A stretch of DNA of 64,000 nucleotides from Chitinophagaceae bacterium (GTDB lineage: Bacteria; Bacteroidota; Bacteroidia; Chitinophagales; Chitinophagaceae), in the NCBI GenBank assembly GCA_016720825.1, contig JADKJV010000001.1, positions 1-64,000 of the forward strand, written 5' to 3'. The first letter of the stretch is position 1; each line of letters opens with the position of its first letter. The notes below the pieces were generated by a model, which was not told the DNA's origin, ran no database searches, and was given only the letters and a program-made list of their open reading frames with translations. The position numbers and the translations under genes are program-made. Below are positions 8,195-18,059 of this stretch, piece after piece.

Positions 8195-9049
8195 TTATTT
8201 GTACAGAGAAGCAAAGCTCTGTGTAAGCGTGAAACCGGACTCATCTATACCATAAGTGATAGCGTCAATCTTAGTGGTAAATACGTTGTACATAATCAGC
8301 GACAGGGCTGAAGTACCGATACCAAGGGCTGTGTTATACAGGGCCTCAGAGATACCTACCGCCAGTTTGCTGGGGTCAGAACCACCACCTTCAGTACCTA
8401 ACTCACCGAATGAACGGATCATACCGATTACCGTACCGAGCAGGGCAATCAATGTACCAGTTGAAACAATTGTTGAAAGGAACACCAGGTTCTTCTGCAG
8501 CATAGGCAGTTCGAGCGCTGTGGCTTCTTCCACTTCTTTCTGGATCGCAATTACTTTCTGATCAGTGTTCAGGTTGCCTTCGCTAATCATTTCTTTGTAA
8601 CGGCGCAGACCGGCTTTCATTACATTTCCTACAGAACCACGCTGTTTGTCGCACTCTGAAAGAGCAGCGTCAACATTACGGTTAGCCAGGTGATACTGCA
8701 CTTTACGGATAAAGTCAGAAATAGAACCACTGCCTAATGCTTTGCGGATCGTGAGGTAACGCTCAATAGAAAATACGATTACCATCAGGAACATACCAAT
8801 CAGGATGGGAACGATGATACCACCTTCGTAAATGCGGTGTAACGCGTCTTTGGGGCCTTTGTGTCCGGGCCAGAATCCACCTGCTTTATCAGGAGTATCA
8901 AACCCTGACTCACCACCCAAAATAAACCTCCAGAAAGCATAACCAGCAAGGATACAAACCACCGGGGCTATCCACGAAATGATGTTGCTGCTTTTCTTAG
9001 GTTGAACCGAAGTTGCCTTAACTGATGCAGTTGGTTTAGTCTCTGCCAT
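8195..9049 (-). CDS. exbB: MotA/TolQ/ExbB proton channel family protein
   Basis: 284 residues with an Ala/Lys-rich N-terminus, a first membrane helix (SWIAPVVCILAGYAFW), a second near residues 75-97 (GGIIVPILIGMFLMVIVFSIERY), a cytoplasmic loop, and the conserved pair of helices with STIVSTGTLIALLGTVIGMIR and LAVGISEALYNTALG. It is the proton-conducting pentamer of the TonB motor and the first gene of the exbB-exbD-exbD-tonB transcript. Confidence 0.95.
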   Translation of the reverse strand: MAETKPTASVKATSVQPKKSSNIISWIAPVVCILAGYAFWRFILGGESGFDTPDKAGGFWPGHKGPKDALHRIYEGGIIVPILIGMFLMVIVFSIERYLTIRKALGSGSISDFIRKVQYHLANRNVDAALSECDKQRGSVGNVMKAGLRRYKEMISEGNLNTDQKVIAIQKEVEEATALELPMLQKNLVFLSTIVSTGTLIALLGTVIGMIRSFGELGTEGGGSDPSKLAVGISEALYNTALGIGTSALSLIMYNVFTTKIDAITYGIDESGFTLTQSFASLYK

Positions 9050-9130
9050 GATCTTAGTTTTTTTTGTTTTTTTAATTGTTAATTACAGATCCCTTTTTAT
9101 TATCCCTACAATGCTAAGAAAAAAGGCTAA

Positions 9131-9168
9131 TAAAAAATCCCCGCCCCTCACTTTTTTACTGAAGGGGC
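9131..9168 (-). terminator. intrinsic terminator after the FtsX-like permease gene
   Basis: On the minus strand, stem GCCCCTTCA / TGAGGGGC around an A-rich loop, then GGGGATTTTTTATT. It lies between the permease stop (9264) and the exbB start (9049). Confidence 0.75.
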
Positions 9169-9263
9169 TTCAAGTTAAGGAATTTTTGATACGGAACAAT
9201 CCCCTGATTAATAAATTGATGAAGTTTTGGGGCCTTGTTTTAAGACACAAATTTCAGGGGAAA

Positions 9264-10540
9264 TCACTCATACCTCAGCGCTTCAATCGGGTTCAGGCGG
9301 CCTGCCTTCATAGCAGGGTAAAAACCCGCCAGTAATCCCACTATCGTACAAATAATAATGCCATATAAAACCCAGTTCCAGGGAACTACAAAGCCTGTTT
9401 TCAGGAAGATAGAAAACAAATTACCCACGCCAATACCCAGTAAAATGCCAAAAAAGCACCGCCCAGGCTGATCATCACTGCTTCCAGTAAAAACTGGCGG
9501 CTTACGAACTTACGTTTGCCTCCAATTGCCTTAATAAGCCCCACTTCACGGGTTCGCTCCGACACCGATACCAGCATAATGTTCATCAGGCCTATCGCCG
9601 CCCCGATCAGGGTTATCAGCCCGATAATCGTGGCCGATAAGGTCAGGAAACGCAGGCTGTTCATGGCTTTCTCCGCAACACTGTCGCTCTTGTCCATCAC
9701 AAAATTGCTCTCCTCTGAAATCGCCAGCTTCCGGATCGTCCGGAATGTACCCTCCGCCTCCCCGATCGCCGCCGGCACCAGGCTGATATCATTGGTCATC
9801 ACCCCGATCACATAACTGGCCCCGGTCGGGAAATTATCCTCACAGTTCTTATAACTTGTAATAACGAGATTATCACGGCTGAAACCAAAACTGGAACCCC
9901 GGCTTTCCAACACCCCGGCCACCCGGTAAGGGATACTGTTAATCCTTACCACTCCGTTCACCGCCTGTTCAACACCCTGCTTGAATAATTTATCCGCCAC
10001 ATCATACCCCAGCAGGCAAACATTCCGTCCTGAAGTGATGTCCATGCGATTGAGGTTCCGGCCCGACTGAATCGAAAATCCGTTCAGTAACAGGGAAAAT
10101 TCATCCCCACCGATAACGGTTACGTTCGGACTGGTTTTCCGGCTTTCATAACTCACCAGATTTTCGCGGTTGCCAAACAGGGATATACTTTTTGTAGAAG
10201 GGAAATTGTAGCGCTGCACAAACATCTCCGCCTCATCACGGGTGATATTCTTTCCAAGATTCGATTTCTTTTCTTTAAGCGCCCCTTTCTTAACCAGTTT
10301 CATCTCACCGCCCCGGGGTCCGCCAAAACGGATATTTCTTTCTTTTAACCTTACAGAAAATGAATTCGCACCCATGGTGCTGAAACTCTCTGTGAACTTC
10401 TGGTTCATCGCCTGGATGGCAGTGATAATTCCCACCAGCGCCATAATACCAAAAGCAATAATGGCCACAGTGATGCCCGTACGCAGTTTGTTACCGCGAA
10501 CGGTTCTGAATGCAAGTGATATACTGTCGGCCCAATTCAT
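9264..10540 (-). CDS. ABC transporter permease, MacB/FtsX type (frameshifted near the 3' end)
   Basis: The inner-membrane permease of a MacB-like ABC system, usually for lipoprotein or peptide export. The N-terminal helix LRTGITVAIIAFGIMALVG is followed by a large periplasmic MacB_PCD domain and a C-terminal FtsX domain (TLIGAAIGLMNIMLVSVSER). Within the last helices the open frame ends at 9401, but adding one T to the six-T run near 9440 restores the standard ending (LLGIGVGNLFSIF... LAGFYPAMKAGRLNPIEALR) to TGA at 9264. The total is about 425 residues. No ATPase gene is adjacent. Confidence 0.9.
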
Positions 10541-10597
10541 ATTAACCCGGCAAAATTAGGCAATGGCAGGCAGGCAGCACTTGATTTAACGGGAAGC

Positions 10598-11974
10598 TTA
10601 AAAATAAAAGAATCCAAGCAGCAGGTTGGGGAATACACCCAGCAGGATAATCAGGGCGGCCATCAGTACCAGCGTGTAACGGAAACCGGCACTGGTCTCA
10701 ATCCGGGCATTCTCCTCCCCTTCTTTGAAATACATCGCCTGGATCACCCGGAAATAATAATACACACTCACCGCGGCCATCAGCACCGCAAAAATGAGCA
10801 GCCCCAGACCCTGGCTGGCACCCATCGCCGCTTTCAGCATGTAGAATTTAGCAATGAATCCGCCGGTTAAAGGGATACCGGCAAGTGACAACAGGAAAAC
10901 GGTCAGCACACCCGCCAGCAGGGGCTGGTGTTTGGCAAAACCATTAAAGCCATCAAACGTATAATCTTTCATACGCACCAGCACCGCGAAAATACCTATC
11001 GTGGCCAGGCAGTATGCAGTTGTATAAAGCAGTAAACCTTCTTTGGCATCCGTGTTCATGGCAAACAATGCGAGCATCATAAAACCAGCCTGCGCAATAC
11101 TGGAATAAGCCAGCATCCTTTTCACACTCTGCTGGAACACCGCCGTGATATTACCAATGAACAAAGTTGCCACCGTAATAATCACAAAGAATATTTTCCA
11201 GTTGGGATGCAGGAACCCGAAACCTTCATCAAACAAACGGATGAATGCAATGAACACAGCGGCTTTTACGACAGTGGCCATATAAGACGTAAACACAGTC
11301 GGTGCACCATCATATACATCGGGCGTCCAGAAATGGAAAGGCGCTGCCGATACTTTAAACGCCATGGAAAATAACAGTAACAGTAAACCGGCCATCAGCA
11401 GCACGGAGGGCACTTCACCGGGACCGAATAAACGGGCCACATCAAAACTGCCGCGGGTGCCATAGATCAGCGCAATACCCATCAGCATAATACCGGTTGA
11501 GAAAGACCCGAGTAAAAAATATTTCAGCGAGGCTTCATTGCTCTTCAGGTTCTTCTTGTCACTGCCGGTAAGAATGTACAGGGGAATAGAAATGATTTCA
11601 ATACCCAGGAACAGGATCAGCAGGGATTTGAAAGAAGAGGTCAGTGTAATACCGCAGCAGATAAAAAAGATCAGCGCGAAATAATCGGAGAAATTATTTC
11701 CCACTTTCTCCATATCCTTTCCGGAAAGAATAAAATACAACAAGGTGCAGGCAAACGCGATGGTATTAAAGAGCAGACCAAACTGGTCAAACACAATCAT
11801 ACCCCTGGTATTCACATGGAACAGTACCATACCATTCATCTCCGCGAGATTCACGAGCAACAGCAGTGCCGCACCGGCAATGGCAAGCATACGGATAGCA
11901 GACTTGCTTTTCAGCAGGATCCCGCTGAACATCATGATTACTCCCAGTGCCGCCGACAGAATTAATGCATTCAT
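10598..11974 (-). CDS. nuoN: NADH-quinone oxidoreductase subunit N
   Basis: 458 residues with about 14 membrane helices; an antiporter-like proton-pumping subunit of complex I. The proton_antipo_M core is clear (FLGIEIISIPLYILTG with the conserved Glu, and VKRMLAYSSIAQAGFMM). It is the last gene of the nuoA-N cluster and starts 12 bp after nuoM. Confidence 0.96.
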   Translation of the reverse strand: MNALILSAALGVIMMFSGILLKSKSAIRMLAIAGAALLLLVNLAEMNGMVLFHVNTRGMIVFDQFGLLFNTIAFACTLLYFILSGKDMEKVGNNFSDYFALIFFICCGITLTSSFKSLLILFLGIEIISIPLYILTGSDKKNLKSNEASLKYFLLGSFSTGIMLMGIALIYGTRGSFDVARLFGPGEVPSVLLMAGLLLLLFSMAFKVSAAPFHFWTPDVYDGAPTVFTSYMATVVKAAVFIAFIRLFDEGFGFLHPNWKIFFVIITVATLFIGNITAVFQQSVKRMLAYSSIAQAGFMMLALFAMNTDAKEGLLLYTTAYCLATIGIFAVLVRMKDYTFDGFNGFAKHQPLLAGVLTVFLLSLAGIPLTGGFIAKFYMLKAAMGASQGLGLLIFAVLMAAVSVYYYFRVIQAMYFKEGEENARIETSAGFRYTLVLMAALIILLGVFPNLLLGFFYF

Positions 11975-11986
11975 ACAATCTTTATC

Positions 11987-13462
11987 TTAAGGCTTCGCTA
12001 CGTAGCGGATTATTTCCATTTTATTTACCAGCTCGGTGCTGGCCGACTCAGTAATATTCAGTAACCACTGGGGATACACACCACCCACAAAAATCAGGAT
12101 CACGATAATACCCAGTGCCAGCTGCTCACTCCATTTCAGGTCACCCCCAGCCACCAGCCCTGTGCGGGCTTCACCGTAAAACACTTTGCGGATCATATTC
12201 AGTGTATACACAGCACCCAGGATCACACCCATACCAGCCATAATTGTCAGCCAGAGATAGTATTGATTCTGGATATTGAAAAGACCGTTGAACATCAGGA
12301 ACTCTCCTACAAACGCGTTGGTCAACGGTAATGCAATATTGGCCAGTGCAATAATTACCAGGAAGATCGTCATCACCGGTGCCTGCAACGCAAGACCTCC
12401 CAGCTCAGAAATTTTTCGTGTGCCATACCGGCGCTCAATAATTTCAACCACCACCCACAAGCCGATGATGTTGATACCATGGTTGAACATCTGGATCATC
12501 ACACCCTGGAATCCGTACTGGTTCACGGCAAACACAGCCGCCACCATCATACCAATGTGTGCAATGGAAGAATAAGCCACCAGGCGTTTCAGGTCATCCT
12601 GGCGGATCGCAATCAGGGATGCGTAAATCAAACCGATCAGCGACAGCGCAGGAATGAAATAACTCCAGTGATCCACCGCCATCGGCATCACCGGCAGTAT
12701 CCAGCGCAGTAAACCCAGCAGACCCATTTTCACCATCACACCACTTAATATCATGGTGGTTCCGGTAGGCGCCTGTTCGTAGGTATCCGGCTGCCAGGTG
12801 TGGAAGGGAAATACCGGCATCTTGATCGCAAAGGCGAGGAAGAATAACCAGAATACCCAAACCTGTGTATTGTAAGGAATTTGGAGTTCGTAAAAAGATT
12901 TGAGACTGAAACTATGATCCGGTGTCAGCGACTGCAGGTATAAAATACCAATCAGCATCAGCAGCGAACCAATAAACGTATAAATAAAGAATTTGAACGT
13001 AACACGTATCCGTTTCTCACCGCCCCACTGTGAACACAGGAAATACATCGGGATCAGCGCCAGTTCCCAGAAGAAATAAAATACCAGTGCATCCAACGCC
13101 ACAAACACACCCATCAAACCGGCCTGCGCCAGCAACATCAAGGCAAAATAGTTCGACGCTTTTTTATAACTGCTCTGCCAGGTGCCAATCACCACCAGCG
13201 GGTAAGAAACAGCAGTCAGCAGACAAAGTACCTGTCCCAACCCATCCAGGCCAACAGTAAACGTTGTACCCAATGGCTGAATCCATGGCGCGCTGAAATG
13301 CAGGTCAGCCGCAGATTTCATTACCGTTAATCCGAGTAACGAAACCGCCAGCGTGCCCAGTGAAGACAACAGCGTCCAGAACCTGGCAGCTTTTTCATCC
13401 TTAATAAAGAATGTAATAAGCCCGGTCAGCAGGGGAACCAATATGAGTAGAACCGCAATCAT
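11987..13462 (-). CDS. nuoM: NADH-quinone oxidoreductase subunit M
   Basis: 491 residues, about 14 membrane helices. Antiporter-like subunit of complex I with FFWELALIPMYFL (channel Glu), KMPVFPFHTWQPDTYEQAP and DDLKRLVAYSSIAHIG, all NuoM hallmarks. It lies between nuoL and nuoN. Confidence 0.96.
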   Translation of the reverse strand: MIAVLLILVPLLTGLITFFIKDEKAARFWTLLSSLGTLAVSLLGLTVMKSAADLHFSAPWIQPLGTTFTVGLDGLGQVLCLLTAVSYPLVVIGTWQSSYKKASNYFALMLLAQAGLMGVFVALDALVFYFFWELALIPMYFLCSQWGGEKRIRVTFKFFIYTFIGSLLMLIGILYLQSLTPDHSFSLKSFYELQIPYNTQVWVFWLFFLAFAIKMPVFPFHTWQPDTYEQAPTGTTMILSGVMVKMGLLGLLRWILPVMPMAVDHWSYFIPALSLIGLIYASLIAIRQDDLKRLVAYSSIAHIGMMVAAVFAVNQYGFQGVMIQMFNHGINIIGLWVVVEIIERRYGTRKISELGGLALQAPVMTIFLVIIALANIALPLTNAFVGEFLMFNGLFNIQNQYYLWLTIMAGMGVILGAVYTLNMIRKVFYGEARTGLVAGGDLKWSEQLALGIIVILIFVGGVYPQWLLNITESASTELVNKMEIIRYVAKP

Positions 13463-13469
13463 AATAATT

Positions 13470-13590
13470 ATCTATAAATTCCAAATCTCAAAATCCAAAT
13501 TCCAAACCTTCTCTCTTTGTGCACTTTGTTAACCTTTGTGTTTGTTTCCTCTTTGTCACCTTTGTCCCTTCTCCTTCGAATCGAAGTATC
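13470..13590. repeat. heptad and nonad word array between nuoL and nuoM
   Basis: First words of 7 nt (TTCCAAA, TCTCAAA, ATCCAAA, TTCCAAA), then words of about 9 nt built on CTTTGTG (CTTTGTGCA, CTTTGTTAA, CCTTTGTG, CTTTGTCAC). No ORF is present. The array lies inside the complex I gene cluster. Confidence 0.65.
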
Positions 13591-13603
13591 TGTATGTAAT
13601 AAC

Positions 13604-15493
13604 TTATTTACGTAAGAAAAACTGAAATGCGAAAATAACCACCATACTCACGATCATCAGCAACACATAACTCCCCACCTGCCCGCTCTGCAGCAAACGC
13701 AGCTGCCTGCTTCCATACTGTGTAGCCTTACCCACGCCGTTCACCAGTCCGTCAATAATATTTTTCTCAATTACATTTTTCAGGAAAGTAGCCGCCTGCT
13801 GCAGGGGCTGTACAATGATTTTCTCATACAGCTCATCCACATACCATTTATTCTCGAGCACTTTACCGAATCCTGTTTCTTCCTTAGACTTATAATTTTT
13901 AAACTTAACCCAGGCGAATACAATCATGCCCAGCACGAGTGCGGTAGACAATCCCATTAATCCCAGTTCGGTGGAATGGGAAACCGGATTGGGCGATTCG
14001 TGTGCCGCAATTACAGGACTCAGGAATGAAGCCAGTTTATCGCCACCCTGCATCAGCACTTCAGGTATACCTACCAAACCGCCAATGACGGACAATACAG
14101 CCAGGATCACCAGCGGGATTGTCATGGCGGCAGGGCTTTCATGCAAATGGTGTTTCTGTTCTTCGGTTCCCCGGAAGCTGCCGGTAAAGGTTACAAACAG
14201 CAAACGGAACATATAAAACGCAGTGAGCAGGGCGGTGAACAAGGCCACGCCGTACATCACAGGATTTTTTTCAAACGCGCTGAGCAGGATGGCATCTTTG
14301 GAGAAGAATCCGCTGAATGGCGGAATACCCGCAATGGCTATACACCCGATCAGGAAAGTAATAAAGGTGACTTTCAGTTTTCCGCTGAGGCCGCCCATCT
14401 GGCGGATATCCTGCACACCGCCCATGGCATGGATCACAGAACCACTGCCGAGGAAGAGCAGGGCCTTGAAGAAAGCATGCGTCATTACATGGAATACTGC
14501 AGCCGTATATGCACCACAACCAAGTGCCAGGAACATAAAGCCCAGCTGGCTTACGGTAGAATATGCGAGTACTTTCTTAATATCATTTTGCTTGAGGGCA
14601 ATGGTAGCAGCAAGTAAAGCCGTAGCCAGACCGACATACGCCACCACATTCATCGTCAGCGGCGACAGGCTGTATAAAATATTACTCCGTGCAATCATGT
14701 AAATACCGGCAGTGACCATGGTTGCCGCGTGGATCAGTGCTGACACCGGTGTGGGACCAGCCATCGCATCGGGCAGCCAGGTATATAAAGGGATCTGTGC
14801 ACTTTTACAGGTAGCACCGATAAACAGCAGCATCGTAATAACCGTAATATCCGTACCGCTCAGTTTGGTTACAAAACTTTCGAGGTCGCTGTAATTGGCA
14901 GAACCGCCTTTGGCGATTAACCAGAAGATCGCGATCAGGAAAGCCAGGTCACCAATGCGGTTCATGATGAAAGCCTTGTTGGCGGCTTTATTGTATTCCT
15001 GGTTTTTGAACCAGTATCCGATCAGTAAATAAGAACAAAGACCAACCCCTTCCCAGCCGATAAACATGATCACGTAGTTGGCACCCATCACTAAAAGCAG
15101 CATGGAGAACACAAACAGGTTCAGGAAAGAGAAATAACGCGCAAAATGTTCCGGTTTCTCACCATGCATATAAGAGGTAGAGTAAACATGGATCAGGAAA
15201 CCAACACCGGTAATAATTAACAGGAACAGGGAAGACAGTGCATCAATCTGGAAAGCAAAAGGAATAACCAGTTTGCCCACGCGGATAAAATCAAAATATT
15301 CGGCCACATGTGTATTGCCGTTTTTCACGCCGATAAACACCCACACACTCATCAGGAAAGAAGCCAGGATACTGGTACAGCCGATCAGGCTGATGGCGGG
15401 GCGCGGCAAATGTTTCCGCAGCAGTCCGTTCAGCAGGAAGCCGATGAGCGGGAAGAGCGGGATAAGATACACTATCTGGAATGCGTTCTGCAT
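13604..15493 (-). CDS. nuoL: NADH-quinone oxidoreductase subunit L
   Basis: 629 residues; the distal antiporter-like subunit of complex I with the long lateral helix at its C-terminus. Recognised by VMFIGWEGVGLCSYLLIGYW, PLYTWLPDAMAGPTPVSALI and DIKKVLAYSTVSQLGFM. Ends with membrane helix YVLLMIVSMVVIFAFQFFL. Separated from nuoM by about 140 bp of word repeats. Confidence 0.96.
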   Translation of the reverse strand: MQNAFQIVYLIPLFPLIGFLLNGLLRKHLPRPAISLIGCTSILASFLMSVWVFIGVKNGNTHVAEYFDFIRVGKLVIPFAFQIDALSSLFLLIITGVGFLIHVYSTSYMHGEKPEHFARYFSFLNLFVFSMLLLVMGANYVIMFIGWEGVGLCSYLLIGYWFKNQEYNKAANKAFIMNRIGDLAFLIAIFWLIAKGGSANYSDLESFVTKLSGTDITVITMLLFIGATCKSAQIPLYTWLPDAMAGPTPVSALIHAATMVTAGIYMIARSNILYSLSPLTMNVVAYVGLATALLAATIALKQNDIKKVLAYSTVSQLGFMFLALGCGAYTAAVFHVMTHAFFKALLFLGSGSVIHAMGGVQDIRQMGGLSGKLKVTFITFLIGCIAIAGIPPFSGFFSKDAILLSAFEKNPVMYGVALFTALLTAFYMFRLLFVTFTGSFRGTEEQKHHLHESPAAMTIPLVILAVLSVIGGLVGIPEVLMQGGDKLASFLSPVIAAHESPNPVSHSTELGLMGLSTALVLGMIVFAWVKFKNYKSKEETGFGKVLENKWYVDELYEKIIVQPLQQAATFLKNVIEKNIIDGLVNGVGKATQYGSRQLRLLQSGQVGSYVLLMIVSMVVIFAFQFFLRK

Positions 15494-15508
15494 AAAATGA
15501 ATTCAGTT

Positions 15509-15844
15509 CTAATGTTTAAGCCGGTTCAGGAAATTCACATCGGTTGAATGTACGTTCCGGTACATCATTACAATAATGGCCAGTCCCACACTTACCTCCG
15601 CAGCAGCCACCACCATAATGAAGAATACAAATATCTGCGCGTCAGTTCCTGCAATGGCATTCGGGTCAGCGGCTGCAGCAGTCAGGTGGTGCATTTTCGA
15701 AAACGCAACCAGCAGCAAATTCACCGCATTCAGCATCAGTTCAATGCACATAAAAATGATGATGGCATTGCGGCGCGTGAGCACTCCCACGATCCCGATA
15801 CAAAACAGGGCCAGCGACAGGAATATGTAATAATTGATCAGCAT
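15509..15844 (-). CDS. nuoK: NADH-quinone oxidoreductase subunit K
   Basis: 111 residues, three membrane helices (MrpC-like), with RNAIIIFMCIELMLNAVNLL carrying the conserved Glu and AAAEVSVGLAIIVMMYR the second. Starts 8 bp after the restored nuoJ stop and ends 15 bp before nuoL. Confidence 0.95.
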   Translation of the reverse strand: MLINYYIFLSLALFCIGIVGVLTRRNAIIIFMCIELMLNAVNLLLVAFSKMHHLTAAAADPNAIAGTDAQIFVFFIMVVAAAEVSVGLAIIVMMYRNVHSTDVNFLNRLKH

Positions 15845-15852
15845 TGTAATAT

Positions 15853-16352
15853 TTATTCTTTTTTCCCAATCACGACGGCTCCCACCATCGCGCTTAAAAA
15901 CAGCACACTGCTTATTTCAAACGGCACTACATAAGTGCTGAATAATTCTTTCCCAGGTTTTTAATAAGACCGATATACCCTTCATTGACCTGCGCCTGCT
16001 GTTTCAGCAGTTCTGAATCTTTCAGCGCAGCCACCAACACCAGCAATAAACATCCTCCGGAAACAGCACCGGCCATTTTCAGCCAGCGGTTTTTCTGTGG
16101 TTCTGTTTCACTGTTCAGGTTCATCAGCATAATCACAAACAGGAACAGCACCATGATTGCACCGGCGTATACTATAATATTAACGATAGCGAGGAACTGT
16201 GCATTGAGCAGGATGTAATGTCCTGAGATAGCAAAAAACGTCAGGATCAGCCAGAGCACACTGTGAACCGGGTTCTTGCTGGTTATCATCATTAATGCAC
16301 TGAACAGTGCAATCACGGAGAGAAACCAGAATAATATTTGAATGATGTTCAT
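15853..16352 (-). CDS. nuoJ: NADH-quinone oxidoreductase subunit J (frameshifted)
   Basis: A membrane subunit of complex I. The frame from ATG 16352 (MNIIQILFWFLSVIALFSA, then IVNIIVYAGAIMVLFLFVIM) breaks near 15952 after LIKNLGK. One added base (GGAAAG to GGAAAGG) continues it as ELFSTYVVPFEISSVLFLSA and VGAVVIGKKE to TAA at 15853, the normal last helix of NuoJ. The total is about 166 residues. Its neighbours nuoI and nuoK fit. Confidence 0.92.
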
Positions 16353-16375
16353 GTTCTGATAAGCAGTTACCGTTC

Positions 16376-16918
16376 TTAATTCCGGGCTTCTTTTTCGCCC
16401 AGGGCCTTTTGATACGCTTCCGGGTCTTTCAGCGGATGCGGGATCAGCAGGTCTGTTTTCTTATATATAAATCCTTTTCTTCCGTAGTTGGCAGGCGCGA
16501 ATGTCTGCGACAGGTAAATCGCGTCTTTTGGACAAGCTTCTTCACACAATCCGCAGAAAATGCAGCGCAGCATATTGATCTCATATTTCGCTGCATATTT
16601 CTCTTCCCGGTACAGGTTTTCTTCACCAGGCTGCCTTTCTGCTGCTTCCATCGTAATCGCTTCAGCCGGACAGGCGACGGCACATAAACCACAGGCTGTG
16701 CAATTCTCCCTGCCTTCCGCATCACGGTTCAGTACATGCAGCCCGCGGAACACTTTAGAGAATGTCCGGGTCTGCTCAGGATACTGGATCGTGGGCTTGC
16801 GCTTGAAGAAGTGACTCATGGTGATCGCCATCCCCTTCGCAATATTCCACAGGTAAAGACTTTCAAGCCATGTCATTGGCTTGCGGTCTACCTGTTTTGA
16901 TCTTTGTGTCAGTTGCAT
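16376..16918 (-). CDS. nuoI: NADH-quinone oxidoreductase subunit I
   Basis: 180 residues, carrying the two 4Fe-4S clusters N6a/N6b that lead electrons to NuoB: CTACGLCAVACP and CIFCGLCEEACP. The N-terminus has an amphipathic membrane anchor. It follows nuoH after a gap of about 85 bp. Confidence 0.96.
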   Translation of the reverse strand: MQLTQRSKQVDRKPMTWLESLYLWNIAKGMAITMSHFFKRKPTIQYPEQTRTFSKVFRGLHVLNRDAEGRENCTACGLCAVACPAEAITMEAAERQPGEENLYREEKYAAKYEINMLRCIFCGLCEEACPKDAIYLSQTFAPANYGRKGFIYKKTDLLIPHPLKDPEAYQKALGEKEARN

Positions 16919-17004
16919 AGTTCTTGCACAGCTTCCGCTGTTTTAAAATCCCGCAAATATAATTTTTTATCAGTCCGGCCACGGTGAGTTTCCGCCGCCC
17001 GACT

Positions 17005-18053
17005 TTATTTTTTCAACCACAATAATACAGCCGCCGTAATGATCATATTCAGCAACGCCAGCGGTATCAGTTTTTTCCAGCCCAGTTTCATCAACTGGTC
17101 GTAACGGAAACGGGGAATCGTCCACCGGATCCACAGGAACACAAACAGGAAGAATGCCACTTTCATCATCAGCACACTGAACCCGATCAGCGACAACAGC
17201 CATGGTGCAAGTCCCCAGTTTGCTTCATTGACGAACGGAATATCATAACCACCCCAGTACAGCGTAACCATAACGGCACTGCTGACAAACATATTGATGT
17301 ATTCAGCAAATAGGTAAAACCCAGTTTCATGGATGAATACTCCTGGTGATAACCGAAATTCAGTTCATTCTCTGCTTCCGGCAGGTCAAACGGTGTACGG
17401 TTACATTCTGCCAGTGCGCAAACAAAGAATATGATAAAACCCAGCGGCTGGTACAATACATGCCATCCGTGCTGGATCTGGTTAGAAACAATTTCACTCA
17501 TCTTCAGGGAACCGGTCAGGAACAGCAGCGCAATCAGCGCCATGCCCATCGGCAGTTCATAAGAAACCATTTGGGAAGCCGCGCGGATCGCAGAGATCAG
17601 CGAGAACTTATTATTGGAAGCCCATCCCCCGATCATAATTCCATATACACCGATACTTACAATACTGAAAATAAGCAGGATGCCCATGTCCACATCTGCA
17701 ACTTGTAACGGAATAACCGTGCTTCCGTTTACATACGTGGGTCCCCAGGGTATCACGGAACTGGTCAGCAGCGCGGTGACCATGGCCAGTGCGGGCCCCA
17801 GTACAAATAAAAATTTGCTGGACGCGAGCGGAATCACTTCTTCCTTGAAAAATAATTTACCACCATCTGCCAGTGGCTGGAAAATACCAAAGATACCTGC
17901 GCGGTTGGGGCCTATACGGTCCTGCAGGAAAGCAGCCACTTTTCTTTCAGCATAAGTGGTGTACATGGCAATAAAGAAAGACAATCCCACGATACAGAAA
18001 ATCAGGATTACTTTCTCAATGATCAGCCAGATATTGATGGATAAAAAATACAT
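17005..18053 (-). CDS. nuoH: NADH-quinone oxidoreductase subunit H (frameshifted)
   Basis: NuoH lies at the quinone-binding interface of complex I. The first frame carries YAERKVAAFLQDRIGPNRAG and CALAECNRTPFDLPEAENEL, then goes out of frame after SSMKLGF. Restoring one T in GGGTTTTACC near 17310 gives YLFAEYINMFVSSAVMVTL and continues through RFRYDQLMKLGWKKLIPLAL to TAA at 17005. The joined gene is about 349 residues, the normal size. The break is surely an assembly error, since complex I needs this subunit. Confidence 0.94.
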
Positions 18054-18059
18054 GGTCTC

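Noticed and set aside
17187..17330. Programmed frameshift in nuoH
   Set aside because: The break is at GGGTTTT, not a known slippery site, and is explained by one missing T like many other breaks in the window.
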